Positions 45,144 to 54,457 are shown, counted from the first letter of the stretch. The stretch is 64,000 nucleotides of DNA from Roseibium aggregatum (GCF_017309185.1 NZ_JAEKJZ010000001.1:1922001-1986000); one strand, 5' to 3'. The notes: generated by a model not told the origin, from the sequence alone. Program-made: numbers and translations.

Positions 45144-45160
45144 ATCGGCTATTCGTGGCG

Positions 45161-46684
45161 TCAGCTGCCATCCTGCGGAATGCGGGAGGCGAGGCTCATG
45201 CCGATATCCATGCCTTCCAGCTGGTAGTGCGGACGCAGGAAGAACTGGGCTCTGTAGTAGCCGGGGTTTTCCTCGTCATCGATGATCGTGACCTTGGCCT
45301 CGCGAAGTGGCTTGCGGGCCTTGGTTTCCTCGGTGGAATTGTCCGGATCGCCGTCGACATAGTCCATGATCCAGTCGTTCAGCCAGCGCTGCAACTGAGC
45401 GGATTCCTTGGTCGAGCCGATCTTGTTGCGCACCATGACCTTGAGGTAATGGGCGAAACGCGTGGTCGCGAACATGTAGGGCAGACGCGCGGACAGATTG
45501 TCCGAAGCGGTTGCATCCTTGCCGTCAGGACCGGAGAACTGCCGCGGCTTGAAGACCGACTGCGCACCCAGGAAGGCCGCCTGGTCGGTGTTCTTCCGAT
45601 GGATCAGCGGGATCAGGCCCAAATTGGAAATTTCATGTTCGCGCCGGTCGGAAACCGCGATTTCGGCCGGGCATTTCTGGTCAACACCGCCATCGTCGGT
45701 TTCGAAGACGTGGGTCGGCAGGTTTTCCACCAGGCCGCCGCTTTCCACGCCACGGATACGGACAGTCCAGCCATATTCCTTGTAGGCCTTGTTGATGTTG
45801 GTGGCCATCGCATAGGCGGAATTCATCCAGGCATAGTTGTCGTGGCTGTCTTCGCCGAATTCCTCTTCGAAGGCGAATTCCTCAACCGGGTCCGACTTCG
45901 CCCCGTAGGGCTGGCGTGCAAGGACGCGCGGCAGGGACAGGCCAAGGTAACGGGCGTCCTCGGATTCCCGCAATGTACGCCACTGAGCGTGGATCTCGGT
46001 GTCGAAGACCTTGGACAGGTCGCGCTTGGCCGGGAGTTCGGTCCAGCTTTCCATCTGCATGAGCTGCGGATTGGCGGCTGCAAGGAACGGAGCGTGGGCC
46101 GCCGACGCGATTTTCGCCATGCCGCGGAGCACCGTGATGTCCTGCGGATCGTAGGAGAATTCGTAGTCGCCGACGAGGCATCCGTAAGGCTGACCGCCGA
46201 GCTGGCCGAATTCGGCTTCGTAGATCTGCTTGAACAGCGGGCTCTGGTCCCACTTGGCGCCGCGGTAGCTCTTGAAGACCCCTGCAAGCTCCCTTTTGGA
46301 GATGTTCAGGAACTGCAGCTTCAAGCTGGCGTCCGTTTCGGAGTTGTGGACGAGATAGTCGATACCCCGCCAGGCACTTTCCAACTGCTGGAACTGCGGC
46401 GCATGGATGATTTCATTGACCTGTGTGGTCAGTTTTTCGTCCAGCTTCGCGATCATCTCGTCGATCGTGTCGTAGACGTCGTCCTTGATCAGCGCCTGGT
46501 CGGAGAGAGCCTCGGCCAGGAACGTCGACATGGCATCGTCGACAAGCTGGTTGGCAGTGTCCTGTTCGCTCTTGATGCGGAAGTTCTGCTTCAGGATGGA
46601 GGCGAATTCCTCCGGGCTTTTTTCCGCTGCGGCTTCGCCGGCTGCTGCTGCGCCGGTTTGAGCGCTGGTATCCGTATTGCTCAT
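45161..46684 (-). CDS. tssC: Type VI secretion contractile sheath large subunit TssC
   Basis: This 507-residue large sheath subunit co-assembles with TssB into the contractile sheath. Family landmarks are FASILKQNFRIKSEQ near the N-terminus, WRGIDYLVHNSETDASLKL, EFGQLGGQPYGCLVGDYEF, and the C-terminal RPHYQLEGMDIGMSLASRIP. The Ala-rich N-terminal 25 residues are likely disordered. The start lies directly after the tssB stop with a GGAGG site inside the tssB end, indicating coupled expression of the two sheath subunits. Confidence 0.96.
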   Translation of the reverse strand: MSNTDTSAQTGAAAAGEAAAEKSPEEFASILKQNFRIKSEQDTANQLVDDAMSTFLAEALSDQALIKDDVYDTIDEMIAKLDEKLTTQVNEIIHAPQFQQLESAWRGIDYLVHNSETDASLKLQFLNISKRELAGVFKSYRGAKWDQSPLFKQIYEAEFGQLGGQPYGCLVGDYEFSYDPQDITVLRGMAKIASAAHAPFLAAANPQLMQMESWTELPAKRDLSKVFDTEIHAQWRTLRESEDARYLGLSLPRVLARQPYGAKSDPVEEFAFEEEFGEDSHDNYAWMNSAYAMATNINKAYKEYGWTVRIRGVESGGLVENLPTHVFETDDGGVDQKCPAEIAVSDRREHEISNLGLIPLIHRKNTDQAAFLGAQSVFKPRQFSGPDGKDATASDNLSARLPYMFATTRFAHYLKVMVRNKIGSTKESAQLQRWLNDWIMDYVDGDPDNSTEETKARKPLREAKVTIIDDEENPGYYRAQFFLRPHYQLEGMDIGMSLASRIPQDGS

Positions 46685-47239
46685 TTACGCCTCCTCCGTG
46701 CCGTCGGTCTTCGATGCACCGTCGTTGGAATCCCCTTTGTCGGACTCTATTTTCTGGGCGAGGGCCTGCATCAGAGCCGGATCCCGCGTCAGCTCTTCCA
46801 GCTGGTGGATCGCCTGGACGCGCCCGTCCATCATGGTGCGCAGCGCTGCAAGACTGCGGCGCGCGTCGAGAAGCTTTTTAAGGGCCGGAACCTGCTCCGC
46901 GACCTTGCCGGGGGTGAAGTCGTCCATGTTCTTGAAACGCAACTGAACGCTCAGCTTGGAGTTTTCTTCGCCGGAGAGCTTGTCGGTCACCGTGAAGGAT
47001 GTACCCGGTTCGATCGCCTCCATCCGCTTGGAGAAATTGTCCATGTCGATATCGAGGAACTTGCGGTCGTCGATGTCGGCCTTTTCAACCCCGGGGTTGT
47101 CGCCCGAAAGATCGGCCATGATACCCATGACAAAAGGCAGTTCGACTTTCTGCTCGGCGTCAAACGGATCCTCGTAGAAGATGTGAACGCGGGGAGGCCT
47201 GTTGCGCTTGATAAAGCTTTGCCCACTATTCGATGCCAT
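46685..47239 (-). CDS. tssB: Type VI secretion contractile sheath small subunit TssB
   Basis: This 184-residue small sheath subunit has the classical N-terminus SFIKRNRPPRVHIFYEDP, followed by VELPFVMGIMADLSG and the FLDIDMDNFSKRMEAIEPG segment. The C-terminal tail (from about 165) is acidic and low-complexity. AAAGG lies 9 bases before the ATG. The 272 bases between it and the tssA stop have no gene and probably hold a promoter for the tssBC-hcp segment. Confidence 0.95.
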   Translation of the reverse strand: MASNSGQSFIKRNRPPRVHIFYEDPFDAEQKVELPFVMGIMADLSGDNPGVEKADIDDRKFLDIDMDNFSKRMEAIEPGTSFTVTDKLSGEENSKLSVQLRFKNMDDFTPGKVAEQVPALKKLLDARRSLAALRTMMDGRVQAIHQLEELTRDPALMQALAQKIESDKGDSNDGASKTDGTEEA

Positions 47240-47511
47240 TTTACTTGCCTTTCAGTTTCTCGACCGAGAAAAGTTCGGTCCACAATCTTCGCTAAGCTCT
47301 TCGTTATCGTTTTAGTGTTTGAATACCAAGTTTTGCGTTGGTGGTTCTTATGTACTTCACCCTGTCGCCAGAGGAAGTGATCACAATCACAGGATGGCCG
47401 CTTGAGGCTCATTTTGCAGATTATTGAGGACCTGTTGGCGTTGTGAGTCAAGGAAGAACGGCGCTGGCTCCGGCGCTCCGTGCAACCCGTGTGGACGTCG
47501 CGTTATCCTCA

Positions 47512-48792
47512 CTATTCCTCAGGGCGCACAAAAAGGTTCAGCAGGCCAGAGAACGAGCCTGAACTCATGTTTTGCGCTTCGTCCAGGAGCATGGGAATCG
47601 GACTGGTCGGCTCATTGGCGGAAAAGTAACCTTTGACGGCCGCAATCGCCTTCATCGCATCGTTTCTCCCTGCAATGACAGGCGTTTCGAATCCATCGGT
47701 CTCTCCCAGATCACCGCTTCCCATGTCATTCAGATCCACCAGCCGGTCGTTGGAGATCTGCAGTCCGCTGGTGCCGAGCAGCAGCGAGACCTCGTCGAAT
47801 CGGCGCGGCATCAGGATCTTGAGCGCATCCAGGTAGGATTTGCCGACCAGACCGCGGGCTTCACGCACCAGAAAAAGGGCCGGATGCGATGGCTCGCGGG
47901 AAGAAAAATAGCTTTCGACGGCCTCAAGCACGAGTTTTGCCTGGGCGGCGTTCGCGATATCCGCTTTGCCACCGGCGGCTTCGACCGTTTCCGCCTGTTC
48001 CGATTCGACGTCTTCCTCCGAAGATGCCTCCTGCTCCTCGGGTGTCAGCAGCCCCAGACGGGTGCTGACTTCCTTGGTCATGTCTCTGAGGAGCTCGCAC
48101 AGTTTTTCATAGTTTGGAGGCGCCGCCTTGGCGTCGTTCTGCTTGAGCTTTTCCGTGCAGATTTCGGAAATGGCCTCGAGCTCGGACGGGAGCTCATTCA
48201 GGTTCTTCAGGACATCGTCTATGACGTCCTGTTCCATTTCTCCCGAGGTGAGGGCGGCCTCGAGCGCCCCAAGCGAAATCGTCGGTTCGTCTTCCCGTGC
48301 GGTGACGTTTCCGGCGGCAACCTGAATCGCGCGGTAGCTGATGGCACCCGTTCTTCTGGTTTTGAAAAGCGGGCAGCTTTCCAGAGGCAAATAGACCGTC
48401 GCCCTGTTGTTGAGCGCTTCGACCGCGCCCATTCGTTCCATGTGGCCGAAATCAGCGTCCTCCGGATGAACGCTGTCCCAATGGTTTTCAAGCAGTCTTC
48501 GTGTAATTCTGACGGCGTCGGCAAACGTCTCCAGGTGACCGCCGAGCAGCCCGAATTGAGCGATCAAAACAAGAAGTCGCAGATCCCGGGATTGCTTGAG
48601 GAAGCCTTCCATCTGCTTGAACAGGTCGCTGAAGTCGACGGCCGACTTGTCGAACTCGCTGAAGCGCTCGGGGAGCATTTCCTCGCAGGAGTCCATGAGC
48701 GCGGCAAACGCCGGCTCCGTGTCGTAAAGATCAGGACCGCAGCCGGCGCCTGGCGAAAGTTCGGCGCCATAAGTCTCCGGATCGAATTTCAT
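47512..48792 (-). CDS. tssA: Type VI secretion protein TssA with tandem C-terminal motif
   Basis: This 426-residue protein has an N-terminal ImpA_N domain (residues about 8-145, with LRLLVLIAQFGLLGGHLETFADAV and LLENHWDSVHPE). TssA proteins prime or cap the sheath during assembly. Residues about 240-280 are acidic. Two related segments follow: YFSSREPSHPALFLVREARGL with SYLDALKILMP (about 295-335) and YFSANEPTSPIPMLLDEAQNM with SFSGLLNLF (about 390-422). Each matches the single YF..EPSSPVPLLLERA motif that normally ends one TssA class. Confidence 0.9.
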   Translation of the reverse strand: MKFDPETYGAELSPGAGCGPDLYDTEPAFAALMDSCEEMLPERFSEFDKSAVDFSDLFKQMEGFLKQSRDLRLLVLIAQFGLLGGHLETFADAVRITRRLLENHWDSVHPEDADFGHMERMGAVEALNNRATVYLPLESCPLFKTRRTGAISYRAIQVAAGNVTAREDEPTISLGALEAALTSGEMEQDVIDDVLKNLNELPSELEAISEICTEKLKQNDAKAAPPNYEKLCELLRDMTKEVSTRLGLLTPEEQEASSEEDVESEQAETVEAAGGKADIANAAQAKLVLEAVESYFSSREPSHPALFLVREARGLVGKSYLDALKILMPRRFDEVSLLLGTSGLQISNDRLVDLNDMGSGDLGETDGFETPVIAGRNDAMKAIAAVKGYFSANEPTSPIPMLLDEAQNMSSGSFSGLLNLFVRPEE

Positions 48793-48962
48793 CTGCCCCC
48801 CAGTCCCGCGTTCAGCCCCAAAAACAGGCTCTGCAAACCTGATTGCCAGCTCTTAAGCCGGCGTTGATAAAACTGAAAATCCGCCTCGTTTCGCGGCAGG
48901 CTCAAAAACGGATCTCAAATTCGAAAAGCCAATTAGAAACATTGATGTGGCTGTCATTTGTT

Positions 48963-49011
48963 GAATCTGAAGTCCGTTTGAGCAAGCAAAAAAGCTACGG
49001 ACTTCAGATTC
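48963..49011. repeat. Perfect 14-bp inverted repeat between tssA and the OmpA-like gene
   Basis: GAATCTGAAGTCCG (48963-48976) and CGGACTTCAGATTC (48998-49011) are exact reverse complements separated by 21 bases. The spacer holds AAAAAA on the plus strand (TTTTTT on the minus). It lies 35 bases after the OmpA-like gene's stop and 170 bases upstream of the tssA start, both minus-strand genes. A long-loop terminator for the upstream gene or a regulatory dyad are both possible. Confidence 0.7.
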
Positions 49012-49046
49012 GGGCGAAGAGCCGGTCGCTCCGGTGCCCAGGCTCC

Positions 49047-49757
49047 TTATTCTATGATCAGCTTGCTCTCGACGCGGCGGTTGGCCGGATCGTTGACATT
49101 GTCGGCAACCTTGGGCCGGGACTTGCCGTATCCAACCGTCTTCAGGCGGTTTCTCCCGACGCCGAGCGTAACGAGATATTCGGTAACCGCCTGGGCCCTG
49201 TCTTCGGAGAGGCGCTGGTTGTAGGGGGCGGAGCCGATGCCGTCGGTATGTCCCTCGATCAGGAACGTGGCCTGCGAGAGTTCGGGATCGGCGATGCCCT
49301 TGGCGAATTCGCGCAAATTCGCCTTGGCCGTGGAACTCAGTCGGGCGGACGCATATTCAAACGAAACAAGAAGGTTGAAACCCTTGTCGATCGCATGAGT
49401 GTCCGGGTCGACGACAAGTGTCTCCCCGGTCTGCGCCGAAGCGGCCTGCGTGGTGTCGCCGTCCTGGGTAACCGCGACCTGACCGCCTTCGCCTGCCGCT
49501 GCGTCAGGATTGCATTCGTCCCGCGTTCCAATGCAAAGGGCGCGAGTCGTGCCGGTCGGTTTCAGCGAACGTGTCTTGAGTTGCTTGAAGTGGCGGGTCA
49601 CTTCGTCGGCGGAATAGGTCGGGTCCTGAGCAGCCGCGGAATCATATCCGGCGGAAAATCCGCCGAGTACGGCCGTCACTGCAAGCGCCAACACCATGCG
49701 GACCGATCTGCCGCGGCTGGATTTGGTCCGGTGTTCCGGGTTCTTGAGAAAGGTCAC
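49047..49757 (-). CDS. OmpA family peptidoglycan-binding protein
   Basis: This 236-residue exported protein has a C-terminal OmpA domain (about residues 125-236). The peptidoglycan-binding signature is visible as EGHTDGIGSAPYNQRLSEDRAQAV followed by GYGKSRPK and NDPANRRVESKLI. An N-terminal hydrophobic segment (about 21-38, ending SAAAQ) suggests a signal peptide or anchor. No lipobox is seen. GTG 49757 was chosen because AGAGGA lies upstream; an ATG at 49817 is the alternative. It is the first gene of the minus-strand secretion arm and may anchor the machine to peptidoglycan (inference). Confidence 0.82.
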   Translation of the reverse strand: MTFLKNPEHRTKSSRGRSVRMVLALAVTAVLGGFSAGYDSAAAQDPTYSADEVTRHFKQLKTRSLKPTGTTRALCIGTRDECNPDAAAGEGGQVAVTQDGDTTQAASAQTGETLVVDPDTHAIDKGFNLLVSFEYASARLSSTAKANLREFAKGIADPELSQATFLIEGHTDGIGSAPYNQRLSEDRAQAVTEYLVTLGVGRNRLKTVGYGKSRPKVADNVNDPANRRVESKLIIE

Positions 49758-50142
49758 GATTTCAATCCTCTTTCGTAGGGTTGCGAAAGCGATGTTGCTT
49801 TGGGCTTCGAAATGCATCGTGCCATTGTCGTGGAAATTTGAGTGTGGCGAACGTCACTAAAAAACGATTTGCTCCGAGTATGTCGCTTTGCAGAGAATAA
49901 GCAAGTCCCTATGCGGCGTCTACTAAGCTGGTTAATGAATCCGGCCTTGCGAATTGTAGGCTGGCCAAAAAAATGCCTGCGGCCGCAGACAAAGCTTGGA
50001 AACTATAGCCATCGGCATTTATCGTAACTGCACCTACTGTGTTACGGAGCACATAATTTTCGTCTGAAACACTTTAGAACCTGAAACGCGGCAATTAACC
50101 GCCGTAGATGACTGGCATCTCAATATTTTCGAGGAGTAATTC
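49758..50142. other. Divergent promoter region between the two secretion-system arms
   Basis: This 385-bp region lies between the OmpA-like gene (minus) and vgrG (plus), with no supported gene. It is more AT-rich than its flanks. CATAAT at 50052-50057 is a possible -10 box for vgrG, with only a poor -35 match (CTGCAC). GAGGAG at 50130-50135 is the vgrG ribosome-binding site. It must hold the control sites of at least the plus-strand operon. Confidence 0.5.
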
Positions 50143-51966
50143 GTGGCCCTAGGACAAATCAGGCAAACTGACCGGATGGCCGAGCTCAAATCGGTTTTTG
50201 GGACAGATGTGCTCTCCCTTGTGACGATCGATTGCGACGAGGGACTGAGCGAGAACTTCGAGATCAGTCTGGAGGTTGTCAGTCAGAGTGAGGATCTGGA
50301 TTTCGACCGGGCCATCGCGACGCACATGACGGTCAAGGTTCGCACCAACAACGGCGATACGCGCTATTTCGATGGCCTTTTGACCGACGCAAGATGGTTG
50401 GGTCACCGGGATGCCTATTATGTCTATAAATTGACGTTGCGCCCCTGGTTCTGGCTGCTGACGAAGAACTCCAATTGCCGGATTTTCAAAGACATGTCGG
50501 CTCCCGACATTATTTCCCAGGTGCTTGGCGAGCATGATTTCAACGATCATGTAAAAAACCTCACCGAAAGCTACGACCCGATCCACTATTGTGTTCAGTA
50601 TCGGGAATCGGATTTCGATTTCTGCTGCCGCCTGATGGAGGAGTTCGGGATCTCTTATTATTTCGAGCACAGTGACGGCAAGCACACCCTGGTCCTCGCG
50701 GACGCGAAGTCGTCCTACAATTCGATCCAGGGAGATTCCAACGTTCCCTATATCGCGCTCGGAGGCGACAGCCAGCGGCAGGAGGAGCATCTCTACCACT
50801 GGATTCCCGGTCGAAAGTTCCGTACCGGCAAGTTCGCCATGAACGACTACGATTTCGAAAAACCCAGTGCCTCGCTCGAATCGGAACGAGATGCGGGCTC
50901 CGCCTACCGTGCCGGATCCCTGGAGAGATACGACTATCCGGGCCGCTACACGGAAACCAACAAGGGAACGACGTTCAGCAAGATCAGGCTGGAAGCGGAG
51001 CAGGCCGCCGACAAGCGGATCGAGGCCGCGGGCGAGGTGCCGCGTCTGTACGCGGGCGGCCTGTTCACGCTCAGCGACCATCCCCACGGGCCGCAGAACC
51101 GGGAATACCTGGTGGTGCGTGCGAGCCATCATATCATCACGGAAAGCTACCGCTCAGGGGTCCAGGAACAGGGCGAAGCCTATACCGGGACCTATGACGT
51201 CCTGTCCTCAGACATACCCTTCAGAACGCCCGCCTTGACCCGCAAGCCCCAGATCCCCGGCCCGCAGACGGCCAAGGTCGTCGGTCAGGGGGAAATCGAT
51301 GTGGACGAATACGGGCAGATCCTGGTCGAATTCCATTGGGACCGCGACAAGACCCAGTCGCGGCGTGTTCGCGTGGCGCAGGTCTGGTCCGGCAAGAATT
51401 GGGGCGGCATATACATCCCGCGTGTCGGACAGGAGGTGATCGTTCAGTTCCTGGAGGGCGACCCGGACCAGCCGATCATTGTCGGAACCGTCTATAATGC
51501 CGAAAACATGCCGCCTTATTCGCTGCCCGGCGAAAAGAACAAGGCCGGCATCAAGTCCGATTCGACAACCGGTGGCGGCGGCTACAACGAATTCGTTCTC
51601 GACGATTCGAAAGGCCAGGAACAGATCGGCATTCACGCCCAAAAGGACATGGATACCGTCATCGAAAACAACGAAAGCCTCCACGTCAAGAATTGCCGTG
51701 ACACGAAAATCGATGTCAACCGCACCGAAAAAGTCGGCCAGAACGTGACAGAGGATATCGGCATGATGTGGAAGGTGAAGGCCGGGATGATGATCGAGTT
51801 CAAGTGCGGCGCGAGCAAGATCGTCATGACGCCGTCGTCGATCGACATCAAGTCTCCGATGATCAACATCAAGGCTAGCGGTATGCTGACCGAGTCGGCT
51901 CCGGTGACACAGGTGACCGGCAGCGGGCTGCTGACGCTGAAAGGTGGACTGGTCATGATCAACTGA
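50143..51966 (+). CDS. tssI: Type VI secretion spike protein VgrG
   Basis: This 607-residue protein forms the trimeric spike at the tip of the Hcp tube. The N-terminal two-thirds is the gp27/gp44-like part (AELKSVFGTDVLSLVTIDCDEGLSENFEISLEV, YCVQYRESDFDFCCRLMEEFGISYYFEH). The gp5 OB-fold follows (DEYGQILVEFHWDRDK, RVAQVWSGKNWGGIYIPRVGQEVIVQFLEGDPDQP). The remainder is a short beta-helical region with no C-terminal toxin domain, so this is a non-specialised VgrG. It uses a GTG start after GAGGAG. No PAAR gene follows; the next gene encodes a DUF6931 protein. Confidence 0.96.
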   Translation: MALGQIRQTDRMAELKSVFGTDVLSLVTIDCDEGLSENFEISLEVVSQSEDLDFDRAIATHMTVKVRTNNGDTRYFDGLLTDARWLGHRDAYYVYKLTLRPWFWLLTKNSNCRIFKDMSAPDIISQVLGEHDFNDHVKNLTESYDPIHYCVQYRESDFDFCCRLMEEFGISYYFEHSDGKHTLVLADAKSSYNSIQGDSNVPYIALGGDSQRQEEHLYHWIPGRKFRTGKFAMNDYDFEKPSASLESERDAGSAYRAGSLERYDYPGRYTETNKGTTFSKIRLEAEQAADKRIEAAGEVPRLYAGGLFTLSDHPHGPQNREYLVVRASHHIITESYRSGVQEQGEAYTGTYDVLSSDIPFRTPALTRKPQIPGPQTAKVVGQGEIDVDEYGQILVEFHWDRDKTQSRRVRVAQVWSGKNWGGIYIPRVGQEVIVQFLEGDPDQPIIVGTVYNAENMPPYSLPGEKNKAGIKSDSTTGGGGYNEFVLDDSKGQEQIGIHAQKDMDTVIENNESLHVKNCRDTKIDVNRTEKVGQNVTEDIGMMWKVKAGMMIEFKCGASKIVMTPSSIDIKSPMINIKASGMLTESAPVTQVTGSGLLTLKGGLVMIN

Positions 51967-52005
51967 TTTTGCCGCCGAAACCAGTTTATGCATTAAGATC
52001 AGGGA

Positions 52006-52611
52006 ATGAAGCCGATGGCATCACGAATCCGCTTTACCAGGGCAAAACAGGTGTTCGAGACGTTTCCGGACCTTGTGGAAACCGTCGCGGAACCGGAAAC
52101 CGATATTGCGCCCGCGGAATACTCGAAGGCGCTGCTGGGTAGTGACGATCCTCAAAACGCGCTGACTTACTTCGCGCACGTTTTGCCGAAACGCGAGGCC
52201 GTCTGGTGGGGAATTCAGTGCGTTTCCGGCCTGGTGGAGAATCTGAGCGAAGCCGACAAGAAGATTCTTGCGCTGAGTGAAACCTGGGTCAGGGAAGGCG
52301 ACGAGGAAGCCCGAACGGCGGTTCATGACGCCGCGCAGGAGGGTAAGATGGATACGGCCTCGGCCTGGGTCGGATTGGCCGCCGGCTGGAGTGGAGGGTC
52401 ACTGTCACCCAACCCGGACTACCGTGTCGACACACCGGACGATCTGACGGCGAAAGCCTTGAATGCGGGTCTTCAGATCGCGATCGGCTCCCTGGGACCG
52501 AATGACCGCGACGAGGCGTTGAAATCTTGTCTCGCTGCCGGTTTATCCTTTGCCGAGGGTGGTACCATGCCGGTCGTAACTGTTAAAAGCCGGACGCAGG
52601 CTCTGACCTGA
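52006..52611 (+). CDS. DUF6931 family protein linked to the secretion cluster
   Basis: This 201-residue protein is predicted cytoplasmic, with no signal peptide or membrane segment. The pattern AVWWGIQCVSGL, then SETWVREGDEEAR and WVGLAAGWSGGSLSPN followed by LTAKALNAGLQIAI matches what I know as DUF6931, a helical family found in type VI loci. It lies 39 bases after vgrG and 23 bases before tagH. Function is unknown. An adaptor or regulatory role for VgrG or TagH is inferred only from position. Confidence 0.72.
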   Translation: MKPMASRIRFTRAKQVFETFPDLVETVAEPETDIAPAEYSKALLGSDDPQNALTYFAHVLPKREAVWWGIQCVSGLVENLSEADKKILALSETWVREGDEEARTAVHDAAQEGKMDTASAWVGLAAGWSGGSLSPNPDYRVDTPDDLTAKALNAGLQIAIGSLGPNDRDEALKSCLAAGLSFAEGGTMPVVTVKSRTQALT

Positions 52612-52634
52612 AGCCGTCCGAAGGAAATGTGGGC

Positions 52635-54395
52635 ATGCGGATAACGCTTCAAATCGAAAATGTCGATCGGCTCGAAACCGGCGGTCAGGTCTCCTACAGC
52701 TGCGCCGACCGCGGGTTCGATATCGGCCGTCACGAGCACCTTGACTGGAGCCTGCCGGATCCGCAGCGGGTCATTTCCGGAAAACACTGCGAAGTCCGCT
52801 TCGAAGGCGGACAGTTCATTCTTTACGACACTTCCACAAACGGCACATTCGTCAACGGCAGCCCCAACCGCATGGACAAGCCGCATCCTCTGCGCGCAGG
52901 GGACCGCGTCATGATCGGCGACTACATTATTTCGGTTGCGCTGGATGCGGCGGACAGTTCGTCGGCCTCCTTCGGGCAACCTTCGGCGGCTATGGCACCG
53001 GCAACGTCTCAGGGGCAGCCCTGGGACGTACCTCAACCGGCCTCTTCACAACCGGCCGGACCGGCCTGGCCTGAGACGCCTTCATCCCCCCGGCAGGAAT
53101 CCTATCCGATGCCGGAGCAGGGCGGGCCATGGGCTACTCCGTCGCCTGGCATGGAGGGACGGCACGCGCCCCCGTCATCTGCCCCCGGCATCGGAACGCC
53201 GGCGGATGACGTCTGGAGCCGCCAGGGGCACGGTTGGGGAAGTGCGGACCCGTCGCTTTACGATCCCAACGCACAGGTTTCGGAGCGGGAAGCCGCGAGG
53301 CCCGCTCAGGCGGATCCCCTCGATCATCTGGCCGCTCAGCCGGACCTGCAGCAACCGGCTCCGTTTCCCAACAGTCCGGACCCGGTTCAGCCGGATGTGA
53401 GCCAGGTGTCGCCTTTCCCGCCATTCGGAGAAACGCCGGACGGACCCACTGACGGCCAGCCGCTGTTCGGCATGCCGGACTTCGGGGCGCAAGACGCCGC
53501 TGAAGCGCCTACGGGTCCGGCAAGCGAACCGGAGCCAGAAGCGAACGAACAGCTTGCCACGCCGTTTCCCGAGGCACCGGCGTGGACGGCTCCGGAGACT
53601 GATGAGCCGGAAGCCGCGCCGGACCCTCAGCCTGCGGAGCCGCCAGTCGAGGCGCCGCCACCTCCGCCACCGCCACCGCAAGCTGCACCGGCGGAACCGA
53701 CGTCGGCCTTGCCTTCCGGGGAACCGGCTGACCAGCCCGTTGAAACCGGCAACGTACCGCTCGCGCAGAACTCCGGGAGCACGCAGGTCGTGGCCGGGAA
53801 TGCGGATTTCGTCAAGGCGTTCGCCGAAGGAGCGGGTATTCCGGCAAGTGTCCTGGAGGGCAGGGATCCGGAGGAGCTTGCCCGCGAACTCGGGACGATC
53901 CTTCAAGACATTACCGGCGATCTCATGGGTCTTTTGCAGGCGCGCAGTCAGGTCAAGGCGATGACGCGCAACGCAAACCGCACCTTGATCGGCCGCAGCG
54001 GCAACAATGCGCTGAAGTTCTCCCCGACACCGCAGATGGCGCTTCAGACAATGCTGTCGCAAAACGCGGTCGAAAACGGCTACCTGCCGATCGACAAGGC
54101 GTTGAAAGCGGCGTTCAAGGATATCCAGAAACACCATGTCTGGACCTATGCGGCCATGCAGAAAGCCGCGGCGCGTTTCGACCAGACTTTGTCTCCGGCA
54201 GCAATCGAAGGCGAAGGAAAGGTGCAAAAAGGTACATTCAGCAATCCCAAGGGAAAGCTGTGGGAGCGAATTCAGGATCGCTGGACATCCCTTTCCGGGG
54301 CCTATGACGACGGTATCGTCGGGGTGTTCACGCAGTATTTCACGGAATGTTACGAGGAATTGAGCAGCGAAGATCCCGAGCTGCCGTCCCAATAG
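52635..54395 (+). CDS. tagH: Type VI secretion-associated FHA domain protein TagH
   Basis: This 586-residue protein has an N-terminal FHA domain (residues about 20-105: FDIGRHEHLDWSLPDPQRVISGKHCEV and DTSTNGTFVNG), which binds phosphothreonine. Residues about 108-375 are Pro/Gln/Ala/Glu-rich and look disordered. Residues about 380-580 form the TagH-type C-terminal domain (AFAEGAGIPASVLEGRDPEELARELG). It is the expected target and reader of PpkA phosphorylation in threonine-phosphorylation-controlled systems. ATG 52635 was chosen because AAGGA is well placed; a GTG at 52629 lies too close to it. Confidence 0.92.
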   Translation: MRITLQIENVDRLETGGQVSYSCADRGFDIGRHEHLDWSLPDPQRVISGKHCEVRFEGGQFILYDTSTNGTFVNGSPNRMDKPHPLRAGDRVMIGDYIISVALDAADSSSASFGQPSAAMAPATSQGQPWDVPQPASSQPAGPAWPETPSSPRQESYPMPEQGGPWATPSPGMEGRHAPPSSAPGIGTPADDVWSRQGHGWGSADPSLYDPNAQVSEREAARPAQADPLDHLAAQPDLQQPAPFPNSPDPVQPDVSQVSPFPPFGETPDGPTDGQPLFGMPDFGAQDAAEAPTGPASEPEPEANEQLATPFPEAPAWTAPETDEPEAAPDPQPAEPPVEAPPPPPPPPQAAPAEPTSALPSGEPADQPVETGNVPLAQNSGSTQVVAGNADFVKAFAEGAGIPASVLEGRDPEELARELGTILQDITGDLMGLLQARSQVKAMTRNANRTLIGRSGNNALKFSPTPQMALQTMLSQNAVENGYLPIDKALKAAFKDIQKHHVWTYAAMQKAAARFDQTLSPAAIEGEGKVQKGTFSNPKGKLWERIQDRWTSLSGAYDDGIVGVFTQYFTECYEELSSEDPELPSQ

Positions 54396-54457
54396 TTTGT
54401 TTGAAGCGTTTTCAGGTTTTGAGCGCCGGAATGTGCCGGCGAAACTGAGGAAGTGAG

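Noticed and set aside
49962..49977. Possible sigma-54 site upstream of vgrG (GG, 10 bases, GC)
   Set aside because: Only the dinucleotide spacing fits; the rest of the consensus is missing, and no sigma-54 activator gene is in the window.
50143..52611. vgrG and its neighbour as an evolved VgrG with effector and immunity
   Set aside because: VgrG ends after a normal beta-helical region, and the next protein matches a type VI-linked domain of unknown function rather than a toxin or immunity pair.
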